Shown piece by piece: positions 45,717 to 54,092 of a DNA stretch of 64,000 bases. The stretch is from Salibacterium halotolerans. Its GTDB lineage: Bacteria; Bacillota; Bacilli; Bacillales; Marinococcaceae. The position numbers were made by a program, and so were the translations under genes. The stretch lies in contig NZ_FOXD01000008.1 in NCBI RefSeq assembly GCF_900115625.1, forward strand, positions 1 to 64,000, read 5' to 3'. Under the pieces are notes generated by a model, which saw only the letters and a program-made list of their open reading frames with translations, did no database searches and had not been told where the DNA came from. The first letter of the stretch is position 1, and each line of letters starts with the position of its first letter.

Positions 45717-45876
45717 CTTACAAGCGGAATGTGTCTGTTTACATGCGGAAGTCTGCCATTTACATGCCAAAGAACAGGAAATACAGTCCAAGCCGCATGG
45801 TACCGGCCGAATAAGGTTCGTTACATGCCGAATCCGGTTATTTACATGCCGAACAGACGCGTTTACATGCTCAAAA
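45717..45876. repeat. TTTACATGC repeats
   Basis: Six units of TTTACATGC or TTACATGCCGAA (one as CTTACAAGCGGAA) are spaced by about 20-30 bases, with one gap, in the gap between two small minus-strand genes. It is a fourth phrase-repeat family. Confidence 0.65.
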
Positions 45877-45899
45877 GCCGCAGCAGAGTCCCGCGGCAC

Positions 45900-45940
45900 A
45901 AAAAAAGCCCGGACGATTTCTGCATAGAAAGCGTCCGGGT
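45900..45940 (-). terminator. Terminator of the 22-aa gene
   Basis: On the minus strand ACCCGGACGC pairs with CGTCCGGGC over a loop of about 14 bases and is followed by TTTTTTT. Confidence 0.8.
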
Positions 45941-45983
45941 ATCATCGATGTAAGAGTGATTCTTTCTTAGTTACCGCGCCGTT

Positions 45984-46052
45984 TTACCGGAAGAGTACAA
46001 CATATGTCAGTTTCATCATCGCCAGCATGCCGGGATTTCTGTATCTGTTCAC
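45984..46052 (-). CDS. 22-aa small protein
   Basis: A frame from GTG 46052 (begins MNRYRNPGMLAMM) to TAA 45984, with GAGGAGGG eight bases before the start and its own terminator after it. The product is a basic head and a short hydrophobic tail, perhaps membrane-associated. No family is known to me; signals on both sides make it more than a chance frame. Confidence 0.5.
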   Translation of the reverse strand: MNRYRNPGMLAMMKLTYVVLFR

Positions 46053-46212
46053 GTTGTTCCCTCCTCGTCTGTGATTGTGTTTAGTGTCGCATATAATATG
46101 CGCTCCATCTACATATTTGTGAGGAAACATTACATCATTATTTTCCAGACCGGTGCTGGATAGTGGTTGGGAGCTGCGGTAGAATGGGAGGAAGAAAAAG
46201 GAGGGACGATCC

Positions 46213-46428
46213 ATGGCAGAGGAAAAGCGTCCGGATCAAAAGCAGGAGAAGATGAAGGAGCAGGAGCGGCGTCATCATGCGGCGGGAAATGCAAGAGACG
46301 GATATCACCGCGCCGAGGCGGGGGATCCGTCCGATTTGATCCGCGGTCTCGGGTGGAAAGGATTTCTGATTCTGATTGTAGGGCTGTTTGCGGCATACGT
46401 GGTGTACGCCCTGTTCATCCGCGGATGA
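46213..46428 (+). CDS. DUF6366 small membrane protein
   Basis: A 71-residue protein with a charged N-terminal half (residues 1-45; PDQKQEKMKEQERR) and one C-terminal transmembrane helix introduced by GLGWKGFLILI, as in the DUF6366 family of Bacillaceae. AGGAGGGA precedes the ATG. The function is unknown; it is followed by the DUF421 gene. Confidence 0.75.
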   Translation: MAEEKRPDQKQEKMKEQERRHHAAGNARDGYHRAEAGDPSDLIRGLGWKGFLILIVGLFAAYVVYALFIRG

Positions 46429-46500
46429 AACGCGGCGCCCCACATAAAACAAAGTGTCCTATCCCATACTAAGCAAAAACACAGAAAGGATACAAAAAGC

Positions 46501-47085
46501 ATGAATGTTGATGTCATCTGGGAATCAGTACTCCTTGTAGCAGCCGGTATTCTTATTCTTCGGATAGCGGGGCGGAAGTCGATTTCGCAAATGTCGCTTG
46601 CGCAAACCGTCGTGATGATTTCCATAGGCTCAATTATTATCCAGCCGATTATTGAGGACAGCTTATGGAATACGACCGTGGCCACACTTGTGTTTGTACT
46701 GATGCTCGTGTTCATTGAATACCTGCAGTTGAAGTTCAACCGCGTCGAACGATTCGTAACCGGCAAAGCGAAAGTGATCATCGAAAACGGAGTGCCGCAG
46801 TACGAGACTTTGTCGAAGATGCGCTTTACGGTGGATTCGCTCGAGATGCGGCTGCGCCAGCAGGGGATAGCAAAGATTGCTGATGTGAAGACAGCGACAC
46901 TTGAGCCGAACGGCCAGCTTGGATATGAGCTGATCGATGACGCCAAGCCTTTGACGGTGGGGCAGTTCAAAGAAATGATGGCCGGACGCATCGTGATGCC
47001 GCGTGAATCCGGTGGGGAACCAGATGTGTTCGAGGAAGTAAAAAAGGACCGCCATCAGCTGCCCAATGCAGAAAATCTGCGGTGA
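46501..47085 (+). CDS. DUF421 (YetF-like) membrane protein
   Basis: A 194-residue protein with three N-terminal helices (about 8-80) and a soluble alpha/beta domain (about 90-165; AKVIIENGVPQYETLSK, DSLEMRLRQQGI) of the DUF421/YetF family. Family members are dimeric membrane proteins of unclear function; some bind phosphatidylserine. AGAAAGGA precedes the ATG. Confidence 0.88.
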   Translation: MNVDVIWESVLLVAAGILILRIAGRKSISQMSLAQTVVMISIGSIIIQPIIEDSLWNTTVATLVFVLMLVFIEYLQLKFNRVERFVTGKAKVIIENGVPQYETLSKMRFTVDSLEMRLRQQGIAKIADVKTATLEPNGQLGYELIDDAKPLTVGQFKEMMAGRIVMPRESGGEPDVFEEVKKDRHQLPNAENLR

Positions 47086-47220
47086 CAGCGGGAACGGCGA
47101 TGTAACGTTTGGACATATCAGCGGCTGGCGCGGGGATATCGGCGGCATCCAGGCCGGTATCAGCGGAAGACAGGATTTTATCGGCTAAGACCTGCGAACA
47201 AGCGCAGCCATACTTGAACA

Positions 47221-47252
47221 GAAAAAAGAGGCGGTCGATGCGGACCGCCTCC
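47221..47252 (-). terminator. Terminator of pspA
   Basis: On the minus strand GAGGCGGTCC pairs with GACCGCCTC around GCATC and is followed by TTTTTTC. Confidence 0.85.
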
Positions 47253-47258
47253 TTTCAT

Positions 47259-47933
47259 TTACCCGTTATTCTTTTCTTTCATTTTCGCTTTCATCTGGGC
47301 GAGTTCATCATCGACGTCGTTTTTGTCGAGGGCGTCGAGCTCATCATCGAGAGAGTTGCCGGAGTCACGCATTTCCTTGCTCGTTTCGGCGCGGGCTTCG
47401 AGTTCATCCACTTTTTCCGACATGCGGTCAAACCCGGCGGAGGCATTATCCGAACCGAAGCCGGACATCGACTCGTTGATTTGCTGCTGGGCTTTGGCGG
47501 AGCTGGCCCGCGCTTTCAGCGTTTCTTTTTTCGCCTTCATTTTTTCATATTCATTCTTCATGTCATCCAGCTGATCGCGGAGCTCGCGGCTGGACTGCTT
47601 GGCATTCTCGTGCGTAGGGGTGAGCTCATCGACCTTTTCCTGATGTTTATTCTTATCCTCAAGCGCCCGCCGCGCCAGATCTTCGTCTTCTTTTTCCAGT
47701 GCTTTCTCCGCCTGCTGCCGGCGTTTGTCCCGCATTTCGACCGCGTCATCAAGCTGCTTCTTGAATTTCTTTTCAATGCTGATCTGCTGAGCGACATTGG
47801 TCTCGGCATCTTTCATATCTTTTTCCATGTCGAGTAAATATTGATCGAGGAGCTTTTCCGGATCTTCCGCCCGGTCCAGCAGAGCGTTCATATTGGATAG
47901 GGTGACGTCTTTCAGCCGTTTGAAAATACTCAT
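47259..47933 (-). CDS. pspA: PspA/IM30-family membrane-stress protein
   Basis: A 224-residue almost fully helical protein. It begins MSIFKRLKDVTLSNMNALLD, the amphipathic membrane-binding helix of PspA, and continues as the long coiled coil, ending with an acidic tail. PspA/IM30 proteins form ESCRT-III-like assemblies that protect or remodel the inner membrane. ATG at 47933 follows AGGAGGG. It is divergent from the DUF4247-DUF350-SpeE-like operon and belongs to the same functional cluster. Confidence 0.92.
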   Translation of the reverse strand: MSIFKRLKDVTLSNMNALLDRAEDPEKLLDQYLLDMEKDMKDAETNVAQQISIEKKFKKQLDDAVEMRDKRRQQAEKALEKEDEDLARRALEDKNKHQEKVDELTPTHENAKQSSRELRDQLDDMKNEYEKMKAKKETLKARASSAKAQQQINESMSGFGSDNASAGFDRMSEKVDELEARAETSKEMRDSGNSLDDELDALDKNDVDDELAQMKAKMKEKNNG

Positions 47934-47984
47934 GGGATCCCTCCTGCATACTTGAAATTCATTGCACAATCGTTTTCTTCTTCC

Positions 47985-48013
47985 ATTATACTCGACTTTC
48001 CTTCTTTTTTAAA
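47985..48013 (-). promoter_or_regulatory. SigA-like promoter of pspA
   Basis: On the minus strand TTTAAA, 17 bases, TATAAT, about 50 bases before the start. Confidence 0.5.
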
Positions 48014-48106
48014 ACAAAATCCTGTGGAGCAAAATATACCTATATCCTTTTCAATTCATGGAAAGTCCCGTAAAATAAGAGACGTTCTCATGAATAAAAA
48101 TGGAAG

Positions 48107-48133
48107 TGAAACGTTCACTGTCCCGCAGCCGTA
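48107..48133 (+). promoter_or_regulatory. ECF-type promoter of the DUF4247 operon
   Basis: TGAAAC (48107-48112), 17 bases, CGTA (48130-48133) fits the SigW-like envelope-stress consensus. The start codon lies about 40 bases further on. Confidence 0.5.
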
Positions 48134-48181
48134 CAGTGATGTATGATCGACGTCATCCTGCGGATGAAAGGAGGTAAGACG

Positions 48182-48727
48182 TTGCGAAAAAAGGTATTCA
48201 TCGTTTTGACTGCGCTGGTGTTTCTGCTTACGGGCTGCTTATCCGGGGGAGGAGTTGTGTCTCAGCATTATGAGCTCGAAAACGTGATGGAAGATGAGGC
48301 GGGAAATGAATCACATGTCTACACGGCAGGAAACACATCGGTACCTCAAGCGGCCGCGACCATTCAGGAAGACAGCGAACCAGTGGAAGTGTCGGCTGAA
48401 GATGAAGAACGGATGTTTCTCGTGTATGACGACCGTACTATCCAGGTGATGCAGGACCCGGAGAATCCCGGAGATTCGCTTGTGGAAGTGTCCGAACAGG
48501 AATTTGTGGAAAACAACTACAGCCCGTCTATGCTCGAAACGTATGCCATGTTCCGGATCATGTCGGATCTGTACAACATGGGGGCCCGGACCCGCGACAA
48601 GCAGTATGAAGGGTACGTCGGCACAAATGGAAACTATCACCGCGATCCATCCACACGGGGATCCAACCGGTCAGGATCTGTGACGTCCTCAGGAACCCGC
48701 GGCGGAGGTTTCGGCTTCGGCAAATAA
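48182..48727 (+). CDS. DUF4247 lipoprotein
   Basis: A 181-residue exported lipoprotein with lipobox LLTGC near residue 18, a soluble mixed domain and a Gly/Ser/Arg-rich tail (TRGGGFGFGK). It matches DUF4247. The start is the TTG at 48182, seven bases after GGAGG; the frame from 48143 is less likely. DUF4247 genes occur with PspA, DUF350 and spermidine-synthase-like genes. First gene of a three-gene operon. Confidence 0.8.
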   Translation: MRKKVFIVLTALVFLLTGCLSGGGVVSQHYELENVMEDEAGNESHVYTAGNTSVPQAAATIQEDSEPVEVSAEDEERMFLVYDDRTIQVMQDPENPGDSLVEVSEQEFVENNYSPSMLETYAMFRIMSDLYNMGARTRDKQYEGYVGTNGNYHRDPSTRGSNRSGSVTSSGTRGGGFGFGK

Positions 48728-48758
48728 TCAGGATTACATAAGATAAGGAGGAATACAG

Positions 48759-49157
48759 GTGGCTATGTCGGTATTTTGGGAATCTATATTATGGTTTGTT
48801 GTTGTAATGGCTGTCATTTTTATCGCAGCCTTTCTATTTGAAAAGGTGACCAAATTCAAGGACCGGGAAGAAATCAAGGCCGGCAACGTGTCGGTGGCAC
48901 TGTCGCTTGCCGGTAAGATCTACGCGCTCGGCTACATCATGAAAATTTCCGCGGAGAACGCCTATAATCTCGGAGAAGCGCTGGCCTGGGGGCTCATCGG
49001 ATTTGTCCTTTTGATTGCCGGGTACTTCCTGTTTGAGTTTTTGACACCGTCTTTTAAAGTGGATGATGAGCTTGCCAAAGACAATAAAGCGGTAGGGATC
49101 ATGTCGCTTGCGATTTCTGTAGTGATTGCCCATGCCGTAGCGATTGCGATTATTTAA
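48759..49157 (+). CDS. DUF350 membrane protein
   Basis: A 132-residue protein with four helices in two repeated pairs, as in DUF350/YjfL. The conserved start of the second helix (KAGNVSVALSLAGKIYALG) is visible. Family function is unknown, but it recurs with PspA and polyamine enzymes. GTG at 48759 follows AAGGAGG; ATG at 48765 is a possible alternative. Confidence 0.87.
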   Translation: MAMSVFWESILWFVVVMAVIFIAAFLFEKVTKFKDREEIKAGNVSVALSLAGKIYALGYIMKISAENAYNLGEALAWGLIGFVLLIAGYFLFEFLTPSFKVDDELAKDNKAVGIMSLAISVVIAHAVAIAII

Positions 49158-49205
49158 AAGGGGCGCGCAGGCGTCCTTTTCTTTTGGGAAAAGAGGGATC
49201 AGACC

Positions 49206-50765
49206 TTGCTGCAGCAGTGGAAAAAACCAACCAATCTTTTGTATATTTCATCCTTTGTCGTGTCGGTGTGCGGTATTATCTATCAAATGATGCTTGGGGC
49301 GGCCGGTTCCTATTTAATGGGAAGTTCGATTCTTTCTTACGCCATTGCGGTTGGAGGAAGCCTTTCCGGGATGGGAGTGGGCTCGATGCTGTCGGAATAT
49401 CTGCGGCGGCACCTTGTGAACCGTATCATCGGAATTGAATACATGATCGGCCCGGTCGGCGCGTCGTCCACCTTGTTCATCTATATGATGTTCTCCACCG
49501 TCGGCAGTGATACAGCGTCCGTGTTTTTCTGTCTGTTTATCTTTTTCCTCGGCTGTCTGACCGGCATGGAACTTCCGATTTTGATGCGGGAAGCGGAAAG
49601 ACGCGGGGATGAATTGAAAAAAAGCGCGGCCCGTACGCTGTTCAGCGATTACGCCGGATCACTTATTGGGACGCTCGGTTTTGCGCTGCTCTTAAGCCCG
49701 TGGCTTGGTTTTATCCAGACAGCATTTTTTGTCGGTATTATTAATGTCGCGGTCGCGTTCTGGCTGACATTCGCGTTTAAAAAAGAGATTCATAAGCCAA
49801 GGCGCGCCCAGGTCATCGGAGGGGTGCTTCTCGTACTGCTTGGCTTCGGATTTGTGTTCGGCAACAGCTACGCACAGGTGCTGGAGCAGCAGTTGTATCA
49901 GAGTCCGGTCGTCATCAATGAAGAAACGCGCTACCAGCGGATCATCGGTACGCAGGCGCCCGGGGATTTCCGCCTGTACCTGAACGGCAACCTGCAGTTC
50001 GCGGAATCCGATGAACACCGGTACCATGAAACCCTTGTCCATCCAGGGATGGGGCTACTTCAGCAGAAAAGACAGGAAAACGGCGGGCTGGATGTGCTTA
50101 TTCTCGGAGGAGGCGACGGGCTCGCGGTACGGGAGCTTTTGACTTATGATGCCGTGGAGTCCATCAAGCTTGTGGATCTCGATCCGAAAGTGACCGAGCT
50201 CGCGCGCAACAACCACCACTTGACCGATATCAATGAGCATTCGCTCGAAGATGAACGCGTCTCGATTGTGCACGGCGATGCTTTTAATTACTTAAAAGAA
50301 GACAACACAACCTATGACTATATTTTGTCAGACCTCCCCGACCCGAATACGCTCGAGCTGAACAAGCTCTACACGAGGGAAATGTATGGCTTGATGTATG
50401 AACGGCTCGCCCCGCACGGCGTCGCGGTCGTGCAGTCGACGAGTCCCGTTTTCTCAAGAAAAGCATACTGGACCATTTCCGAAACGATCGAAGGCGCCGG
50501 TTTCTTCGTCGACAACCTGCACATCAATGTGCCGTCGTTCGGCAATTGGGGATTCACGATGGCAGCCAAACAGCCGTTTGACCCCGCTGATGTGTCGATA
50601 CCCGGCGCGGCGCACACCGAATATCTGCAGGAAGGAATGCTCCCTGGATTGTTCACGTTCGGCAAAGATGAAAACGCGGAAATTGAAGGGTTCAGCTACC
50701 AGGAAAACACCATCAACCAGCCTATTTTGACGAAGCTGTACAACGACGCATGGAGATACTACTGA
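49206..50765 (+). CDS. Membrane-fused spermidine-synthase-like aminopropyltransferase
   Basis: A 519-residue fusion. Residues of about 10-220 form seven helices and residues of about 235-500 form a spermidine-synthase fold with the nucleotide site LILGGGDGLAVRELL, the acidic LVDLDPKV and the DLPDP motif that replaces the canonical DxxD. It would transfer an aminopropyl group from decarboxylated AdoMet to a polyamine or other amine near the membrane. The speD gene 3 kb away can supply that donor. TTG at 49206 is the likely start. Confidence 0.88.
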   Translation: MLQQWKKPTNLLYISSFVVSVCGIIYQMMLGAAGSYLMGSSILSYAIAVGGSLSGMGVGSMLSEYLRRHLVNRIIGIEYMIGPVGASSTLFIYMMFSTVGSDTASVFFCLFIFFLGCLTGMELPILMREAERRGDELKKSAARTLFSDYAGSLIGTLGFALLLSPWLGFIQTAFFVGIINVAVAFWLTFAFKKEIHKPRRAQVIGGVLLVLLGFGFVFGNSYAQVLEQQLYQSPVVINEETRYQRIIGTQAPGDFRLYLNGNLQFAESDEHRYHETLVHPGMGLLQQKRQENGGLDVLILGGGDGLAVRELLTYDAVESIKLVDLDPKVTELARNNHHLTDINEHSLEDERVSIVHGDAFNYLKEDNTTYDYILSDLPDPNTLELNKLYTREMYGLMYERLAPHGVAVVQSTSPVFSRKAYWTISETIEGAGFFVDNLHINVPSFGNWGFTMAAKQPFDPADVSIPGAAHTEYLQEGMLPGLFTFGKDENAEIEGFSYQENTINQPILTKLYNDAWRYY

Positions 50766-50780
50766 TCTCCGTGCTTTTTT
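50752..50780 (+). terminator. Terminator of the DUF4247 operon
   Basis: GGAGAT and ATCTCC pair across the stop codon and are followed after GTGC by TTTTTT. Confidence 0.75.
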
Positions 50781-50808
50781 GTGGGGTAGTTGGAGTGGAG
50801 GAGGGGAA

Positions 50809-50973
50809 GGGGCAGTGCTTTGGAGGGTTTGGACACTAAACTGCTGACTGCTGCTGTTAGTGTCCACGTATTTTTGCCGGGGGACATTACCTGCATTATC
50901 CAGCCCCTTAGTGTCCACGGACCGGCAGGGAAGGGACACTAATTGCTTAAGTGCATCGAGTAGTGTCCATGAA
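50809..50973. repeat. TAGTGTCCACGG repeats, block 3 (left copy)
   Basis: Six phrase units between two convergent genes. Long parts are nearly identical to block 4: the stretches from GGGGAAGGGGCAG to GCTGTTAGT and from GTCCACGGACCGGC to ATCGAGTAGTGTCC occur in both, in the same orientation. Confidence 0.85.
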
Positions 50974-51014
50974 GACATAGACCTGAGTGGTGTGGAAGGA
51001 GAGTAGTACGCTTA

Positions 51015-51433
51015 TTACCCATCAGCTTTTCCTATTCTTTTCAAAGCAGCGCCGCTCTCAGAGTCTCCGGTAATTTCAAAGGAGTATTCCTTGTTCTCTT
51101 CCAATTCCAGCACTCTGGTTTTCAATGGAATGCGGTGTTGGTCTTTGTTTAGTAATGCAATGTGGAATGCTGTTTGGCCCTCCAAATTGAAATCTGTCTG
51201 ATCTATATATTCTTTACGCAGTATTTGCCTTTTTCGATAGGGGAGCCATCGGCGTTTTGTGTTCCACCTGAGATATCCCTGGTACTGATTCTTATGGAGT
51301 GAAACGTAAAATCAGCATTATTTTTGAAACGCAGCATCATCGTATTTTCCTCCGGTCCTGCGGGCTTATCCTGACAGGCCGTCAAAACAGCAGCGAACAG
51401 CGTAAAAATGGATAAAATCAGCCATCCTTTCAT
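51015..51433 (-). pseudogene. Frameshifted lipoprotein gene
   Basis: From ATG 51433 the frame codes a lipoprotein (lipobox VLTAC) and then stops at 51203. A second frame continues directly from about 51234 to TAA 51015 with a good protein (KEYIDQTDFNLEGQTAFH). One extra A in the A5 run (51230-51234) would join them into 139 residues. It is either a true pseudogene or a sequencing indel. Family unknown. Confidence 0.7.
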
Positions 51434-51463
51434 GCGCTTCTCCTACATCCTTTCCCATACAGC

Positions 51464-51685
51464 TTATTCATCCGTGTCATGGTCCTCCCGGTATTCAAGA
51501 ATATCTCCGGGCTGGCAGTCCAAAGCCTTACAAATGGCATCCAGCGTGGATAATCGTATCGCTTTTGCCTTTCCATTTTTCAAAATGGAGAGGTTAGCCA
51601 TTGTGATTCCAACGCTTTCGGATAGTTCGGTCACACTCATTTTTCGTTTTGCCAGCATTACATCAATATGGACGATCACCGCCAT
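51464..51685 (-). CDS. Cro/C1-type HTH regulator (YozG-like)
   Basis: A 73-residue protein made of one HTH_XRE domain: VHIDVMLAKRKMSVTEL, then SVGITMANLSILKNGK as recognition segment and LDAICKALDCQPGDI. This short type is nearly always encoded after a DUF2975 membrane protein. GAGGTG precedes the ATG. It is the second gene of a two-gene unit and probably autoregulates it. Confidence 0.88.
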   Translation of the reverse strand: MAVIVHIDVMLAKRKMSVTELSESVGITMANLSILKNGKAKAIRLSTLDAICKALDCQPGDILEYREDHDTDE

Positions 51686-51694
51686 ACTCTCACC

Positions 51695-52171
51695 TCAGAC
51701 TGTTAAATCATTCTCCCATTTGATATCCAACGCACTTTTTAATAATTTCTGAAGAACCGCCGTGAACACCGCAATGACAATAGAAGTAAAAATAACAGCA
51801 AAACCGATCAGTGCTATTCCCGGATGCAGAGCGTTTTGTGAAAAAAGGTAGATGCTGCCGGCGGCGTACAGCAGACTGATGGTAACTGCACAATATTTTA
51901 TCCATTTCAAAGCCTCTACAGACAACTCCGAGAAAGCCTGGCTGCGGCCGATGTAGTTTAACAGATTCAACGCCTGATATAGAGCAAAATAAAATGGAAT
52001 GACGGTGGCATACACCCCGATTAAGACGGGATATTTCAGATAAGCAAACGCTGGAAACCCTTCTGCCGTTGTATCTGCCATCCATGGCAGCCAGAATATG
52101 CACAAAACAAGTACCGTCAACCCGAGAAGAAAAACAGCTGTTCTTAAAAAGAGTGTCGTTCCCCGACCCAT
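51695..52171 (-). CDS. DUF2975 membrane protein
   Basis: A 158-residue protein with four helices (about 8-30, 45-65, 90-110 and 120-145) that fits DUF2975 (YoaS-like). It precedes the HTH regulator by nine bases. ATG at 52171 follows GAGGTG; GTG at 52180 is part of that site. The function is unknown; the pair looks like a transferable membrane-regulator cassette. Confidence 0.83.
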   Translation of the reverse strand: MGRGTTLFLRTAVFLLGLTVLVLCIFWLPWMADTTAEGFPAFAYLKYPVLIGVYATVIPFYFALYQALNLLNYIGRSQAFSELSVEALKWIKYCAVTISLLYAAGSIYLFSQNALHPGIALIGFAVIFTSIVIAVFTAVLQKLLKSALDIKWENDLTV

Positions 52172-52265
52172 CCAAAGCACCTCACTTATGTCTCGATACT
52201 GGTATAATAATACAGTATTTATTGTTTTGCAATAAATTTTTATTGTTTTTCTTAGATTTTATTCA

Positions 52266-52486
52266 GGGGGAAGGGGCAGTGCTTTGTTTGGACACTAAAC
52301 TGCTGACTGCTGCTGTTAGTATCCATGGAAGCTTTGCCCGTGGATACTACGATTTTATTCCGGTGGGTTAGTGTTCACGTATGTTTGCTGGGGGACACTA
52401 TCGCCGGAAGCAGGCCTCGTAGTGTCCACGGACCGGCAGGGAAGGGACACTAATTGCTTAAATGCATCGAGTAGTGTCCGCACCCT
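52266..52486. repeat. TAGTGTCCACGG repeats, block 4 (right copy)
   Basis: The direct-repeat partner of block 3, with an added middle section (AGTATCCATGG/CCGTGGATACT hairpin). Its ends read like block 3 over about 45 and 60 bases. Together they flank the 1.2 kb lipoprotein-HTH-DUF2975 insert. Confidence 0.85.
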
Positions 52487-52515
52487 GTTGGAAAGCTTCT
52501 ACGGACGGTTTTTAT

Positions 52516-52553
52516 ATAAAAAACTCCCGACTATCAAAATGATAATCGGGAGT
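52516..52553 (-). terminator. Terminator of the speD-channel operon
   Basis: On the minus strand ACTCCCGATTATCA pairs with TGATAGTCGGGAGT and is followed by TTTTTATA. Confidence 0.85.
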
Positions 52554-52558
52554 ATGCT

Positions 52559-53578
52559 TTATTTTATGTGTTGATACGTATCGTGGCTGCAGATGACGGC
52601 GAGCTGGGTGCCGGGTGGGATGGTGTTGTCCCAGCCGTCTGTGATAAACGCGGTGTCGTTTGCGATGAGAATCGCGCCTTGCTTCTCCAGTGCGTCGCGG
52701 GCACCGCGATAGGTGGTCCAGCTGCTCTTCGGCGTGATCAGATGCAGGTCGTCACCGTACTGCTTGCTTAAGAGCTGCATGAAGAACGTGCTCGATCCGT
52801 GGTACTCCATGGATTTCGCGATGAGGTTGGACACGGACTGGTAGGACGGAATGCATTCATTCACGCCGGCGCGAGTGAACAGCGCTTCATGTTTGTCCGA
52901 CAGCAGTTCGGCGATCGTGTAAATGGCAGTGCCGTGTTTTTCGCCGTATGCTTCAATGGTTGAGGCGATCAGATATGTTCTGCCGTCGGCAAGATCCAGG
53001 TCGTCTATGTCCTGGGGCGCGAAAATGCCGACCGTTCTGGCACCCAAAATATTTGCTTTTTCGAGGGTGCTTTCGTCGGTGGCACTGCCCCGGATAAAGT
53101 GGAACCGTTCATGCTGGTAGGGAGATTTTTCGAGATTTCGCTCGATGAGGACGACCTGTTTCTTTTCATTGGTGAGCATTTCTTCGACCGCACTCTCGGT
53201 TTTGCCGTCGGCCCAGCCGATGAACACGGCGTGATTCGAATCTTTAAAAGCCAATCGACCTTCCTCCTTCGCCTGTTTATAGTGCAGCGCGGAATCGAGT
53301 ATTTTGGAGATAACAACCCCGATAACACCGATGCCGAGCGGAAAGACAAACAGCATCGTAAACCACTGGCCGGCTGTTGTGACCGGGGAGATGTCGCCGT
53401 ACCCGACCGTGGTGGACGTTGTCATCACCCACCAGAGCGCGCTCATGACCGTGAATGTCTCCGGTTCAATCGCGAGGATGCCGAGCACCGAGACCGCGAT
53501 GAAGAGCAGGGTGAATAAAAAGAGCGACACATTGCCGATGTTGATCACTTTTTCATAAATCTGTTTCAGGATGTACAT
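52559..53578 (-). CDS. Two-helix potassium channel with RCK domain (YugO-like)
   Basis: A 339-residue channel subunit: helices at about 15-37 and 68-92 flank the selectivity filter TVGYGD (57-62), then a Rossmann RCK/TrkA-N domain (about 112-235) and a C-terminal regulatory part (about 240-339). The dinucleotide loop is AVFIGWADGKTE, which lacks the usual GxGxxG, so ligand binding may differ. It overlaps the speD stop codon (TAATG), so K+ flux and AdoMet decarboxylase are translated together. Confidence 0.92.
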   Translation of the reverse strand: MYILKQIYEKVINIGNVSLFLFTLLFIAVSVLGILAIEPETFTVMSALWWVMTTSTTVGYGDISPVTTAGQWFTMLFVFPLGIGVIGVVISKILDSALHYKQAKEEGRLAFKDSNHAVFIGWADGKTESAVEEMLTNEKKQVVLIERNLEKSPYQHERFHFIRGSATDESTLEKANILGARTVGIFAPQDIDDLDLADGRTYLIASTIEAYGEKHGTAIYTIAELLSDKHEALFTRAGVNECIPSYQSVSNLIAKSMEYHGSSTFFMQLLSKQYGDDLHLITPKSSWTTYRGARDALEKQGAILIANDTAFITDGWDNTIPPGTQLAVICSHDTYQHIK

Positions 53579-53958
53579 TACGACACCCCTTCAGAATCGA
53601 TGATGTCACCGGTTCCACGGTTCAGAAGGCGGCGCTGCATCCCGGACGGAGTGAGACAGGCTTTCAGATAAGCCACGGCTGCGCCGGAGTCAATCGTCGC
53701 GCCGCACGTGTAGCAGTCGATGCCGCAGAACCCTTTTTCCGGGTAGGTGTGAATGCTCATGTGGGATTCAGAGAGCATCGCAAGCACGGTCACGCCATGC
53801 GGGTCAAAGTGATGCGACTGGATGGAAAGAACGGTGGCCCCGGCCTTTGCCGCGGCTTCTTTTATGTAGGCCGTTAACTGGTGTTCATCATTCAGAAGTG
53901 AAAACGAACATCCCCAGAAATCGGCTATGTCATGCGTTCCTTCGGTTGTATACTCCAT
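53578..53958 (-). CDS. speD: S-adenosylmethionine decarboxylase proenzyme
   Basis: A 126-residue pyruvoyl enzyme, the same length as Bacillus SpeD. The self-cleavage Ser is in SESHMSIHTYPE at residue 65, the following His and Cys85 of CYTCG complete the site. It produces decarboxylated AdoMet, the aminopropyl donor for spermidine synthesis. ATG at 53958 is chosen because GGAGGG lies six bases before it. It is the first gene of an operon with the potassium channel. Confidence 0.93.
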   Translation of the reverse strand: MEYTTEGTHDIADFWGCSFSLLNDEHQLTAYIKEAAAKAGATVLSIQSHHFDPHGVTVLAMLSESHMSIHTYPEKGFCGIDCYTCGATIDSGAAVAYLKACLTPSGMQRRLLNRGTGDIIDSEGVS

Positions 53959-54038
53959 GGTACTCCCTCCGTTTTCCATAAATCGTCCGTTCTGTCTGTT
54001 TCTTATTTTATCATTCCCAGACGGTCTTATCTATTCAT

Positions 54039-54067
54039 TTCAACCAAAACCCGGAATATGCTATACT
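54039..54067 (+). promoter_or_regulatory. Extended -10 promoter of the DUF4178 gene
   Basis: TTCAAC, 17 bases, TATACT preceded by TGC, 25 bases before the start. The -35 is weak and the extended -10 is good. Confidence 0.4.
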
Positions 54068-54092
54068 GATGGAAAATAAAGGAGGACTTTGG

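Noticed and set aside
47109-47837. 242-codon plus-strand frame opposite pspA
   Set aside because: Antisense of a helical charged protein gives a Phe/His-rich frame; the PspA reading has a start site, family motifs and a terminator.
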